Assembly (NCBI RefSeq): GCF_000732195.1
Contig: NZ_JNNU01000002.1
Location: 886,881 to 950,880 of the forward strand
Length of the DNA stretch: 64,000 bases
From: Neorhizobium vignae
GTDB taxonomy: Bacteria > Pseudomonadota > Alphaproteobacteria > Rhizobiales > Rhizobiaceae
Direction of reading: 5' to 3'
Within the stretch, counting starts at the first letter, position 1, and each line of letters starts with the position of its first letter. The position numbers were made by a program, and so were the translations under genes. Shown here piece after piece: positions 8,829 to 17,267 of this stretch. The notes under the pieces are model-generated. The model was given only the letters and a program-made list of their open reading frames with translations, was not told where the DNA came from and ran no database searches.

Positions 8829-9533
8829 CTACCGCAGCCGCGATACGTAGCGCGCCACGGAATGGTCGAACCATGTGCGGGAAACCTCGGCCAGCGCTCC
8901 GTCCTGTGCCAGGCTCGTCCGAAGCACGTGGGGGATCGGCGAGCCCGGCTTCTGGCCGAAAACAGGCGGCGCCCAGTCGGGCACGGTGTCGAGATCGATC
9001 TTGTCTTCCGCCCTAACGATCCACAGGCCGAGCTTGGTGCGATAGTAGAGATAGAGGGATTCCGACAGCTCTTCCGGCGCAATCGCCGCCACATAGGAGC
9101 CGTCGAGCCAGATCTCTTCGAGCGCCGCGACTTTGCCAGACAGTCTGCGGATACGGCGAATCCGATGTCCTTCCGGCGAAAAGCCGAACCTCGGCAGGCC
9201 CTTGGGTTTGTCGAGCCGCATCACGTCGAGCAATTCCGCGGTCGGCAGGCCGCCGCCCTGGATGAGTTCCAAGCGGAACATCGCATAAACGCTCTTCGGA
9301 TCGCTGATCGCCCGGACGTAGTTGCCTGATCCCTGCACCCGCTCCAGGAGCCCGCGGTTCTGCAGTTCCGCCAGCGCCTTGCGCAAGGTGCCGACAGCAA
9401 TGCCGAGCTGCACCGCCATGTCGCGCTCGGGGGCCAGCTTTTCGCCATCGACAAGCCGGCCGGCGGCGATGTCGCGAACCAGCAGTTCGGCGATTTGCAG
9501 ATAGATCGGCAGGCTGCCCGGATAACTGTCCAT
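8829..9533 (-). CDS. GntR-family transcriptional regulator with UTRA effector domain
   Basis: 234 residues from the ATG at 9533, which has GGAGG about 10 bp upstream; an in-frame ATG at 9611 would start beyond that site. The N-terminal winged helix (residues 1-75; LPIYLQIAELLVRDIAAG, then RVQGSGNYV) is typical of the HutC/FarR subgroup. A UTRA ligand-binding domain fills residues 90-230. The gene lies 22 bp upstream of the sulfoquinovosidase on the same strand and diverges from the monooxygenase operon, so it probably represses both arms until sulfoquinovose or a product binds. The effector is inferred. Confidence 0.9.
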   Translation of the reverse strand: MDSYPGSLPIYLQIAELLVRDIAAGRLVDGEKLAPERDMAVQLGIAVGTLRKALAELQNRGLLERVQGSGNYVRAISDPKSVYAMFRLELIQGGGLPTAELLDVMRLDKPKGLPRFGFSPEGHRIRRIRRLSGKVAALEEIWLDGSYVAAIAPEELSESLYLYYRTKLGLWIVRAEDKIDLDTVPDWAPPVFGQKPGSPIPHVLRTSLAQDGALAEVSRTWFDHSVARYVSRLR

Positions 9534-9570
9534 AAGCCGTTTCCCCCTCCCCGGGAATGACGCACTCAAA

Positions 9571-9592
9571 TTGATACACCATTGATTTACAC
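9571..9592. promoter_or_regulatory. Tandem TTGAT-ACAC motifs, candidate GntR operator
   Basis: In the 102-bp spacer between the GntR gene and the monooxygenase gene the sequence TTGATACAC (9571-9579) is repeated as TTGATTTACAC (9582-9592), one helical turn apart. The position, upstream of both divergent genes, fits an operator. No footprint or comparison is available here. Confidence 0.4.
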
Positions 9593-9635
9593 AAACGCGG
9601 ATGATATTCAAGGGTCAGGAGTTGAGGAGAATCTG

Positions 9636-10793
9636 ATGACTGTCGTGCCCATAACATCGCCGGATCTCGATGCCGCCGAGGTATCCTGGTTCGCCGCCCT
9701 GTGCTCAGACGACTACGCCTATCTCGGCGTGCCAGATGACGCGCTGAAGTCTAGCTGGGAACATTGCTCCGACATCGTCAGGCGCACTGAGGCGCTCGGC
9801 TTTCGCAACATCCTCTGCCCGTCTTCCTATCAGGTCGGTCAGGACACGCTGAGCTTCGTCGCCGCCTGCTCGCAGGTGACCGACAGGATCAATCTGCTGG
9901 CGGCCATCCGCTGCGGCGAGATGCAGCCGATCATGCTTGCCCGCACCGTCGCGACGCTCGACCACATGCTGAAGGGCCGGCTGACGCTCAACGTCATCAG
10001 CTCCGATTTTCCCGGCGAAGTCGCCGACAGCGCCTTCCGTTACCGCCGCAGCCACGAGGTCGTGCAGATCCTTCGCCAGGCCTGGACGCGCGACACGATC
10101 GATCATCAGGGCGAGGTCTACAATTTCAGGGGCGTCACCACCGAGCCGGCGAGGCCCTACCAGCAGAACGGCGGCCCGCTCCTCTATTTCGGCGGCTATT
10201 CGCCGGACGCACTGGAGCTCTGCGGCGCCCAATGCGACGTCTACCTCATGTGGCCGGAAACCAGGGACCAGTTGGCCGAGCGCATGAAGGCGGTCCACGC
10301 CCGCGCCGCCGCCCATGGCCGCACGCTCGACTACGGCCTTCGCGTCCACATGATCGTCCGCGACACCGAGAAGGAGGCCCGCGACTACGCGGAACACCTC
10401 GTCTCCAGGCTGGATGACGAATACGGCCAGCTGATCCGCAGCCGCGCCCATGACAGCACCTCGCTCGGCGTCTCGCACCAGGCGAAGGCCCGCGAACTCG
10501 CCGACAAGTTCGGCTACGTGGAACCGCATCTCTGGACCGGCATCGGCCGGGCTCGCTCCGGCTGCGGCGCGGCACTTGTCGGCTCCGCCGACCAGGTGCT
10601 TTCGGAAATCGAGGCCTACCAGAAGATGGGCATCCGGGCTTTCATCTTTTCGGGCTATCCGCATCTCGACGAGGCGGAACATTTCGGTCAGAAGGTCTTG
10701 CCCGAGCTCAAGACCTGTTCGCTGCCGCATGCCTATGGTCGCGTGCCGGCCGAGACACCCGCAACGCCGCTCGGCAACGGGAGACGACACTGA
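9636..10793 (+). CDS. smoC: FMNH2-dependent sulfoquinovose monooxygenase (luciferase-like, SsuD family)
   Basis: 385 residues from the ATG at 9636, preceded by GAGGAGA. The fold is the bacterial-luciferase/SsuD barrel, recognisable from segments such as INLLAAIRCGEMQPIMLART and the region GGPLLYFGGYSPDALEL. SsuD-type enzymes use reduced flavin and oxygen to cut C-S bonds of sulfonates, releasing sulfite and an aldehyde. The stop overlaps the start of the aldo-keto reductase (TGATG), and a flavin reductase follows, giving the three-enzyme set of the sulfo-SMO pathway. Next to a sulfoquinovosidase the substrate is most likely sulfoquinovose, giving 6-oxo-glucose. Other alkanesulfonates cannot be excluded from sequence alone. 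Confidence 0.85.
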   Translation: MTVVPITSPDLDAAEVSWFAALCSDDYAYLGVPDDALKSSWEHCSDIVRRTEALGFRNILCPSSYQVGQDTLSFVAACSQVTDRINLLAAIRCGEMQPIMLARTVATLDHMLKGRLTLNVISSDFPGEVADSAFRYRRSHEVVQILRQAWTRDTIDHQGEVYNFRGVTTEPARPYQQNGGPLLYFGGYSPDALELCGAQCDVYLMWPETRDQLAERMKAVHARAAAHGRTLDYGLRVHMIVRDTEKEARDYAEHLVSRLDDEYGQLIRSRAHDSTSLGVSHQAKARELADKFGYVEPHLWTGIGRARSGCGAALVGSADQVLSEIEAYQKMGIRAFIFSGYPHLDEAEHFGQKVLPELKTCSLPHAYGRVPAETPATPLGNGRRH

Positions 10794-11695
10794 TGACCCC
10801 TCATCACCTGGATCGCATTCAACTTTCGCCCGATCTCCAGCTTAGCCGCCTCGTTTACGGCATGTGGCGGATCGGCGACGATGCCGACACCTCGCCGAAA
10901 CATGTCCAGGCGAAGATCGAAGCCTGCCTGGCGCAGGGCATCACCACCATGGACCAGGCCGACATCTATGGCGGCTACACGGCGGAAGCGATTTTCGGCG
11001 CAGCGCTGAAGGCCTCGCCTTCGCTGCGTGACAAAATCGAGATCGTCACCAAATGCGGCATCGTCGCGCCGGCCGCCCGCCATTCCGGCGTCCGCGGCAA
11101 GCACTACGATACCAGTGCAGCCCATATCACCGCGTCGGTCGAGGCCTCGCTGCGCGATATGGCGACGGACCATATCGACCTGCTGCTGATCCACCGGCCC
11201 GACCCGTTCATGGATCCGGACGAGACAGGCCCGGCGCTCGACGCGCTGGTCGTATCCGGCAAGGTGCGCGCCGTCGGCGTTTCCAATTTCCGTCCCTGGG
11301 ATTTCTCCCTGCTGCAATCCTCCATGGAGGCCGAGCTCGTCACCAACCAGATCGAGATCAGCCTTGTTGCGGCAGGCGCCTTTACCAATGGCGACCTCGC
11401 CTATCTGCAGGAACGCGGCATCGCGCCGATGGCCTGGTCGCCGCTCGGCGGTGGCTCGCTGTTCAAGAATGAGAGCCTGATGTCGGTCCTGGACCGGATC
11501 GCCGCCGAACAGGGCGTCGATGCGACGGCCGTCGCGGTCGCTTGGCTGCTGGCCCATCCCGCCGCCATCCTGCCGGTGCTCGGCACCAACAATCTCGCCC
11601 GTATCGCCACGATCGCCGACGCCGCGAAGGTGACGATCGATCGCCAGACCTGGTTCGAACTCTACACAGCCGCAATCGGAAAGCAGGTGCCATGA
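10793..11695 (+). CDS. smoB: Aldo-keto reductase (probable 6-oxo-glucose reductase)
   Basis: 300 residues of the aldo-keto reductase barrel family. The catalytic tetrad is visible as D54 and Y59 (MDQADIYGG), K87 (VTKCG) and H134 (LLIHRPDP). Such enzymes use NADPH to reduce aldehydes in the cytoplasm. It is translationally coupled on both sides: 1 bp overlap with the monooxygenase and ATGA overlap with the flavin reductase. In the sulfo-SMO pathway the SmoB reductase turns the 6-aldehyde left after desulfonation into glucose, and that is the inferred role here. Confidence 0.85.
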   Translation: MTPHHLDRIQLSPDLQLSRLVYGMWRIGDDADTSPKHVQAKIEACLAQGITTMDQADIYGGYTAEAIFGAALKASPSLRDKIEIVTKCGIVAPAARHSGVRGKHYDTSAAHITASVEASLRDMATDHIDLLLIHRPDPFMDPDETGPALDALVVSGKVRAVGVSNFRPWDFSLLQSSMEAELVTNQIEISLVAAGAFTNGDLAYLQERGIAPMAWSPLGGGSLFKNESLMSVLDRIAAEQGVDATAVAVAWLLAHPAAILPVLGTNNLARIATIADAAKVTIDRQTWFELYTAAIGKQVP

Positions 11696-12228
11696 TGATC
11701 ACTGCCGACACCGCAAGCACGCTTAGCGAACAGATCTTTATTCCGGACGCATCGACCGCGCGGCATTATCGCAACGCGCTCGGAGCCTTCACGACCGGCG
11801 TGACTGTGGTGACGGCAACGACCCCGAATGGCCCGATCGGCATGACCGTCAACAGCTTCACCTCGGTGTCGCTCGATCCGCCGCTGGTTCTCTGGTCGCC
11901 GGCCAAGAGCTCGTCGCGCCACGCGGCTTTTACGGCCGCCAGCCATTTCGCAATCCATGTGCTCAGCGCGGACCAGGATTTGCTCAGCGCCCGGTTCACG
12001 CGCGGCGGCCTGGGGTTCGAGGAGCTGTTCTGGAACCAGAACCACGAAGGCGTGCCGGTCATCCCCGGCACGCTGGCGCGCTTCGAATGCGAACTCTCCT
12101 CGATGCACGATGCCGGCGACCATACGCTGATCCTCGGCCGCGTGCTGCGCGCAGCCCACCGCGAGGGCGATCCGCTGTGTTTCTCCCGCGGCACATTCGG
12201 CCGTTTTGCCAGCGCCACCAGCCAGTAG
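11692..12228 (+). CDS. smoA: NAD(P)H:flavin reductase partner of the monooxygenase
   Basis: 178 residues of the FMN-binding split-barrel flavin reductase family (HpaC/SsuE-like function). Family marks are YRNALGAFTTGVTVVTA near residue 30, then PIGMTVNSFTSVSLDPPL, and a C-terminal GDHTLILGRV. The first of two adjacent ATG codons overlaps the aldo-keto reductase stop. It should supply reduced FMN to the monooxygenase two genes upstream. A 93-bp gap then separates it from the aminotransferase, so the operon may end here. Confidence 0.88.
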   Translation: MMITADTASTLSEQIFIPDASTARHYRNALGAFTTGVTVVTATTPNGPIGMTVNSFTSVSLDPPLVLWSPAKSSSRHAAFTAASHFAIHVLSADQDLLSARFTRGGLGFEELFWNQNHEGVPVIPGTLARFECELSSMHDAGDHTLILGRVLRAAHREGDPLCFSRGTFGRFASATSQ

Positions 12229-12321
12229 ACAATAAAATCCCCCACCGGAAATATTGACCCGCAGGCGCGGTTGGGCCAAGTCAGTTTTGCGACAAACCAG
12301 CCAGGACCGACAGGGCAACCC

Positions 12322-13491
12322 ATGACAATCATCAGACCGGATATCAGCGCCCGCGCCGCGGCAGCGCCCCGCAGCGGCATTGGCGAAATCGTCACCTATG
12401 CCCGAGGTCGCGAAAACCTGATGCCGCTCTGGATCGGCGAAGGCGACCTGCCGACGCCCGATTTCATCACCCGCGCCGCCAGCGAAGCTTTGCTCGCCGG
12501 AGAAACCTTCTACACCTGGACACAAGGCATTCCGGCGCTGCGCGAAGCGATCGTGCGTTATTACCAGCGGCACTATGGGCGGGACTTGTCGGTCGACAAC
12601 ATCTACGTCACCGGCTCCGGCATGCAGTCGATCGTGCTCGCCATCCAGACGGTCGCCTCCGCCGGCAACGAAATCGTCTATCTTTCGCCCGCCTGGCCGA
12701 ATGTCGTCAACGCCATCGGCGTTTCGGAAGCCAAACCGGTCACCGTCGAACTCGGCTTTACCGACGGTCGCTGGGTGCTCGATATCGAGCGGCTGAAGGC
12801 AGCAATCACCCCGAAGACCAGCGCGATCTTTATCAACTCGCCGTCCAACCCGACCGGCTGGACCGCCACCCACGACGATCTCAAGGCGATCCTCGATCTT
12901 GCCCGCAAGCATGGCCTGTGGATCATCGCCGACGAGATCTACGGCCTCTATTATTTCGAAGGCGCCCGCGCGCCGTCTTTCATGGATGTCATGGAGCCGG
13001 AAGACCGGATCATCTTTGCCAATTCCTTCTCGAAGAACTGGTGCATGACCGGCTGGCGGGTCGGCTGGATGGTGGCACCGGCGGAAATCGGCCAGACGCT
13101 GACCAACCTCATCCAGTATTCGACCTCGGGCGTCGCCCAGTTCATGCAGAAGGGAGCGATCGCCGCTCTCGAAGAGGGCGACGATTTCATCCGCACCAAT
13201 ATCGAGCGGGCGCGAAAATCCCGCGACATCCTCTGCGACGCGCTGATCGCCACCAACCGGGTGGAAACGCTGAAGCCCGAGGGCGCCCTCTACGCCTTCC
13301 TGAAGATCGACGGCGTTACCGACAGCCGCGAGGAGGCGTTCAGGATCGTCGACAAGACGGGCGTCGGATTGGCACCGGGAACCGCCTTCGGTCCGGGCGG
13401 ACAGGGTTTCATGCGCGCCTGTTTCCTGCGCGATCCGCTGCAGGTCGAGGACGCCGCCAACCGGCTCAGCGATTATATCCGCGGCCGGTGA
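12322..13491 (+). CDS. PLP-dependent aminotransferase, class I/II
   Basis: 389 residues from the ATG at 12322 with AGGG 7 bp upstream. It is a fold-type I aminotransferase of the aspartate/aromatic group: SPSNPTGW near residue 173, ADEIYGLYYFEG with the PLP-ring aspartate, and the Schiff-base lysine K238 in NSFSKNW. The C-terminal arginine region reads GQGFMRACF where many relatives have an FRIS-type arginine. Substrate is unknown. It is in line with the sulfoquinovose operon but 93 bp away, and no step of that pathway needs an aminotransferase, so the link may be only positional. Confidence 0.85.
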   Translation: MTIIRPDISARAAAAPRSGIGEIVTYARGRENLMPLWIGEGDLPTPDFITRAASEALLAGETFYTWTQGIPALREAIVRYYQRHYGRDLSVDNIYVTGSGMQSIVLAIQTVASAGNEIVYLSPAWPNVVNAIGVSEAKPVTVELGFTDGRWVLDIERLKAAITPKTSAIFINSPSNPTGWTATHDDLKAILDLARKHGLWIIADEIYGLYYFEGARAPSFMDVMEPEDRIIFANSFSKNWCMTGWRVGWMVAPAEIGQTLTNLIQYSTSGVAQFMQKGAIAALEEGDDFIRTNIERARKSRDILCDALIATNRVETLKPEGALYAFLKIDGVTDSREEAFRIVDKTGVGLAPGTAFGPGGQGFMRACFLRDPLQVEDAANRLSDYIRGR

Positions 13492-13574
13492 TACCGGTTG
13501 CAACTCGCCAAGAACTGACCTTCGGCCGCGCGAGATCCCCCCGCGCAGTTTCCTGCCGTGGCTTTTCAAAGATC

Positions 13575-13950
13575 GGAGAGCCCACACGAATGCGGAACCT
13601 CAATAGAGTTTAGTAGGTGGCTCCGCATTCGCGTGGCCTTCGGCGTCTTTTCGGGACTTCCGGCCCCTACAGGTGATCACCTGGCCTCGCTGCGTGGCTT
13701 CGTTCGCGGCTTCCCTTCGGGAAACCTTGCCACTTGCACGGCTCAACCGAACCCGGCCCGGTGGCCAGGGGGAGGCTTGATAGGAAGGCTTGCCTTTCAG
13801 CCCACCCTCCATGGCTTTCACCTCCCTGACCTTTCCTGCACGTTACAGGTCCAACCAGGGCGCCGGCCTCCGCCTGCCCGCGAACGTCTCGCGAAACACT
13901 CCGGCGACGGAGGCGGGGCAATTGTAGGCACGGGTTTCAGGGGTGGGGAC
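13575..13950 (-). ncRNA. Unassigned, hairpin-rich, probably structured RNA
   Basis: No convincing gene lies between 13492 and 14030. Read on the minus strand, this part holds a run of pairing elements: GCCTCCG/CGGAGGC enclosing a GC-rich stem (about 13867-13915), a TTCCC-GAA-GGGAA hairpin (13711-13723), the palindrome AGGTGATCACCT (13671-13682), and at the 3' end an 18-bp stem with one mismatch, CCACACGAATGCGGAACC (13582-13599) with its partner near 13619-13636. The small frames here (for instance minus 13600-13821) have unnatural composition and look like translated RNA. It does not show the conserved cores of RNase P RNA, tmRNA or 6S RNA. A solo HEARO/omega-type RNA is one possibility. Strand is inferred from the position of the strong hairpin as a 3' end. 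Confidence 0.4.
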
Positions 13951-14030
13951 AATCGCAGCGGGATTTTTTTGCGGGCGTGCCGTGTGACGCCCGCCCGATC
14001 CGTCGCGTGTATGAACTTCAGAAATCCGCT

Positions 14031-16484
14031 TCAGTCCCCGAAATCCTCGGCGGCGGCAGAACGCCCGCCGGCAATGATCTCACGTTTGCCGACATGGTTG
14101 GCCGGGCCGACCAGACCTTCCTGTTCCATACGCTCCACCAAAGAGGCGGCGCGGTTGTAACCGACAGAAAGGCGGCGCTGGATATAGGAGGTCGAGCACT
14201 TGCGGTCCTTCATGACCACCTTGACGGCCTTGTCGTAAAGCTCGTCGCTGTCGTCTCCGCCCATCGCGCTCTTGTCGAACACGGCTTCCTGGTTCGAAAC
14301 GTCCTCGTCTTCCTCGTCGTCTTCGTCCTCGGTGACCGTGCCGAGATAGTCAGGCCGGCCTTGAGTCTTGAGGTGGCGAACCACCAGTTCCACCTCGGCA
14401 TCCGAGACGAACGGCCCGTGGACGCGGGAAATCCGTCCGCCGCCGGCCATATGCAGCATGTCGCCCTGGCCGAGCAGATGTTCGGCACCCTGCTCGCCGA
14501 GAATGGTGCGGCTGTCGATCTTGGAGGTGACCTGGAAGGAAATGCGGGTCGGGAAATTCGCCTTGATCGTGCCGGTGATGACATCGACCGAAGGACGCTG
14601 GGTCGCCATGATCAGGTGGATGCCGGCGGCGCGAGCCATTTGCGCCAGCCGCTGGATCGCACCTTCGATATCCTTGCCGGCGACCATCATGAGGTCGGCC
14701 ATCTCGTCGACGATGACGACGATGTAGGGCATCGGCGAGAGATCCATCTCCTGCTCTTCGTAGAGGATCTCGCCTGTCTGCCGGTCGAAGCCCGCCTGGA
14801 CGCTGACGGTGATCACCTCGCCTTTTTCGCGGGCACCAGCGGCGCGCTGATTGTAGCCGTCGATATTGCGCACACCGAGACGCGACATCTTCCTGTAGCG
14901 ATCCTCCATCTCGCGGACCGCCCATTTCAGCGCCAGCACGGCCTTCTTGGGATCGGTGACGACCGGGGTCAGCAGGTGCGGAATGCCGTCATAGACGGAG
15001 AGCTCCAGCATCTTCGGGTCGATCATGATCAGCCGGCATTCCTCCGGCCGCAGCCGGTAGAGAAGCGACAGGATCATGGTGTTGATGGCGACCGACTTGC
15101 CGGAACCGGTGGTGCCGGCGACGAGCAGATGCGGCATCTTGGCGAGCTCGGCGATAACCGGTTCGCCGCCGATCGTCTTGCCGAGGCAGAGAGCCAGCCG
15201 ATGCTTGGTCTCCCAATAGTCTTCGCATTCGATGAGCTCGCGGAAATACACGGTTTCGCGGGTCGCGTTCGGCAGTTCGATGCCGATGACGTTGCGGCCG
15301 GGCACCACGGCGACGCGGGCAGACAGCGCCGACATCGAACGGGCGATATCGTCCGCAAGGCCGATGACGCGCGAGGATTTGACGCCCGGCGCCGGTTCGA
15401 ATTCATAGAGCGTCACGACCGGACCCGGACGCACGTCGATGATCTCGCCGCGGATGCCGAAATCCTCGAGAATGCTCTCGAGCAGGCCGGCGCTCTGCTG
15501 CAGCGCATCCGGCTGCATCGCCTGGCCGCGCTCGCCTTGCGGCTCCTGCAAGAGCGAGATCGGCGGGAATTCGTATTCCGCTTCTGCCGGCCGGACGGTC
15601 CGAGGACGTGCGATTTCAGGCTGAACGGGAGCCGGTTGGATGGCGACGGATTCGACGGCCACGAACGGCGCGGGTACGGGTACCTGCACGACAGGCGCAG
15701 GCGCAAACACGGGTTCGACGACGACCGGTGCCTTGGCTTTCGCCACACGCTGCGGAGCAACCCGGACGGGCGCGACGGGCTCGGGCGCCTTGACCGGCTC
15801 CGGTCTCGGCGACGTCGCGACGACCACGGTTCTCGCCGCCGTCCTGCGCGGCACTTCGCGATAGAGATCGGTAACGGGCGCGCCCGGGTGGACCACCACG
15901 ACCGGCAGGACTTCCGGCTCGACCGACGGGGCTTCGGCCTCGATGACATTAGGCCCTTCGAGTTCGAAGGGCATGGCATCCCAGAAGGCGAAATCGGAGA
16001 TCGCGATATCCTGGCGCGGCACTGCGATCGGCGCTGCCTCCGCAAGCCGCTCGGGCTGTGCGACGGCGACGGCTGGCATTTCCGGCACATGGTAACGCAT
16101 CGTCGCCGCAAGCTGCTGCAGGCCCGCGATCTGTTCGATCGGCGCTGCGAACGCCTCTCCGGCGACCTGCGAATCATCCGTAGCCGGGGTCAGGAACGCT
16201 TCGGACGGGATGATGTCGATCTGCTCGGCAGCCGGCACTTCGGCCTGCTCCGCAGGAGCCTGTCCGACATTCGCCTTGCGGGCCAGCGCGCTTTCGGGCG
16301 TGCGGGTGAACCGCACGTTCGGGGCCAGCCGGAAGGCCGCCTGCCAGGGCGCCTGCTCGATCGCCGACTGGTTGAGATCAGCCAGATTCTGGCGGCGAAG
16401 ACCCGGCTGCGCCGGATCGACAGCGTCGTCTTCGGCGTTGGAAAGGTCAGAACTCTGAGGATGATTATTGCGTGAGAACTGCAT
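14031..16484 (-). CDS. ftsK: FtsK/SpoIIIE-family DNA translocase without membrane domain
   Basis: 817 residues. Residues 1 to about 300 are a low-complexity Pro/Val/Ala linker; the motor follows, with Walker [10 protein letters not shown] near residue 455 and Walker [12 protein letters not shown]. The C-terminal gamma winged helix (about 750-805; [21 protein letters not shown]) is the part that reads KOPS/FRS orientation sites in FtsK. The motor would pump DNA during chromosome segregation and XerCD recombination. The four N-terminal membrane segments of classical FtsK are absent, and no obvious ribosome site precedes the start. Rhizobia often have more than one FtsK, so this may be the soluble paralogue. 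Confidence 0.9.
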   Translation of the reverse strand: MQFSRNNHPQSSDLSNAEDDAVDPAQPGLRRQNLADLNQSAIEQAPWQAAFRLAPNVRFTRTPESALARKANVGQAPAEQAEVPAAEQIDIIPSEAFLTPATDDSQVAGEAFAAPIEQIAGLQQLAATMRYHVPEMPAVAVAQPERLAEAAPIAVPRQDIAISDFAFWDAMPFELEGPNVIEAEAPSVEPEVLPVVVVHPGAPVTDLYREVPRRTAARTVVVATSPRPEPVKAPEPVAPVRVAPQRVAKAKAPVVVEPVFAPAPVVQVPVPAPFVAVESVAIQPAPVQPEIARPRTVRPAEAEYEFPPISLLQEPQGERGQAMQPDALQQSAGLLESILEDFGIRGEIIDVRPGPVVTLYEFEPAPGVKSSRVIGLADDIARSMSALSARVAVVPGRNVIGIELPNATRETVYFRELIECEDYWETKHRLALCLGKTIGGEPVIAELAKMPHLLVAGTTGSGKSVAINTMILSLLYRLRPEECRLIMIDPKMLELSVYDGIPHLLTPVVTDPKKAVLALKWAVREMEDRYRKMSRLGVRNIDGYNQRAAGAREKGEVITVSVQAGFDRQTGEILYEEQEMDLSPMPYIVVIVDEMADLMMVAGKDIEGAIQRLAQMARAAGIHLIMATQRPSVDVITGTIKANFPTRISFQVTSKIDSRTILGEQGAEHLLGQGDMLHMAGGGRISRVHGPFVSDAEVELVVRHLKTQGRPDYLGTVTEDEDDEEDEDVSNQEAVFDKSAMGGDDSDELYDKAVKVVMKDRKCSTSYIQRRLSVGYNRAASLVERMEQEGLVGPANHVGKREIIAGGRSAAAEDFGD

Positions 16485-16636
16485 GACAACCAGACGAGAT
16501 ACGGGAAGGGCACATTCTCACAGGAAATAGAAAATAAAGGTTAACTGGTCCTTTCCAAGCGGCGAATGATGTCATGAAATGATCGGAGTGCCTGCGACCC
16601 TTGCCAAGATTGTTGCACTGCGTCATCACTATAGGA

Positions 16637-17224
16637 ATGCCGGCACCCGATCTCACCATTCTGGTTATCGACGAAAATGCCATCCGCGCTTCCATCATCG
16701 AGGAAGGGCTGCGGGAGGCTGGGCATAGCAAAGTCACCATCATCCACGAGGTTCAGGGCGTCGCGCGCATCATCGAAACGTTGAAGCCGGACGTCATCGT
16801 CATCGATATCGAGAACCCCAATCGCGACATGATGGAGCATCTGTTCCAGTTGACCCGCACCGTCAGCCGGCCGATCGCCATGTTCGTCGACCGTTCCGAT
16901 ACGGCCTTGATCGAAGCGGCGATGGACGCGGGCGTCTCGGCCTATGTGGTCGACGGGCTGAAGAAGGAGCGCGTCAAGGCGATCCTCGACATGGCGGTCA
17001 GCCGCTTCAACGCCTTCAGCCGGCTCCAGCGGGAACTCGCCGAGGCGAAATCGGCGCTCGAGGAGCGCAAGGTGATCGAGCGGGCCAAGGGCATCCTGAT
17101 GAAGATGCGCGGCCTGTCGGAAGAAGACGCGTTTGCGCTGCTGCGCCAGACGGCAATGAACGAAAAGAAGAAGATGTCGGACATCGCTCAAAGCGTGGTC
17201 ACGGCAGCGGGCCTGTTGATGTGA
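16637..17224 (+). CDS. nasT: NasT, ANTAR-domain antiterminator of nitrate assimilation
   Basis: 195 residues. A receiver-like domain (1-120, D12 and D57 at the usual acidic positions) is joined to a C-terminal ANTAR RNA-binding domain (about 130-190; KVIERAKGILMKMRGLSEED). NasT binds paired hairpins in nas leader RNAs and prevents termination; NasS holds it inactive when nitrate is absent. The nasS gene follows after 43 bp, and a matching leader lies before nrtA. The start MPAPDLTILVID has AGGA immediately before the ATG with no normal spacer, so initiation may be leaderless or weak. It diverges from ftsK. Confidence 0.93.
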   Translation: MPAPDLTILVIDENAIRASIIEEGLREAGHSKVTIIHEVQGVARIIETLKPDVIVIDIENPNRDMMEHLFQLTRTVSRPIAMFVDRSDTALIEAAMDAGVSAYVVDGLKKERVKAILDMAVSRFNAFSRLQRELAEAKSALEERKVIERAKGILMKMRGLSEEDAFALLRQTAMNEKKKMSDIAQSVVTAAGLLM

Positions 17225-17267
17225 TGGTTCCGAGCACCGAAATGTCCGGGAGAAAGCCGGAGTGAAC

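Noticed and set aside
13600..13921. Small minus-strand frames of 73 and 84 codons
   Set aside because: They overlap each other in different frames within the hairpin-rich region, have no ribosome site and read like translated structured RNA.
13972..13995. GCGGGCGT/ACGCCCGC inverted repeat next to a T7 run, considered as a terminator
   Set aside because: The T run lies before the stem on the plus strand and becomes an A run after it on the minus strand, so it does not fit an intrinsic terminator for either neighbour.
13977..16475. An 832-codon open frame on the plus strand opposite ftsK
   Set aside because: It is the antisense shadow of a well-supported FtsK; its protein is His/Asp/Arg-rich with no family features, a common artefact in GC-rich genomes.
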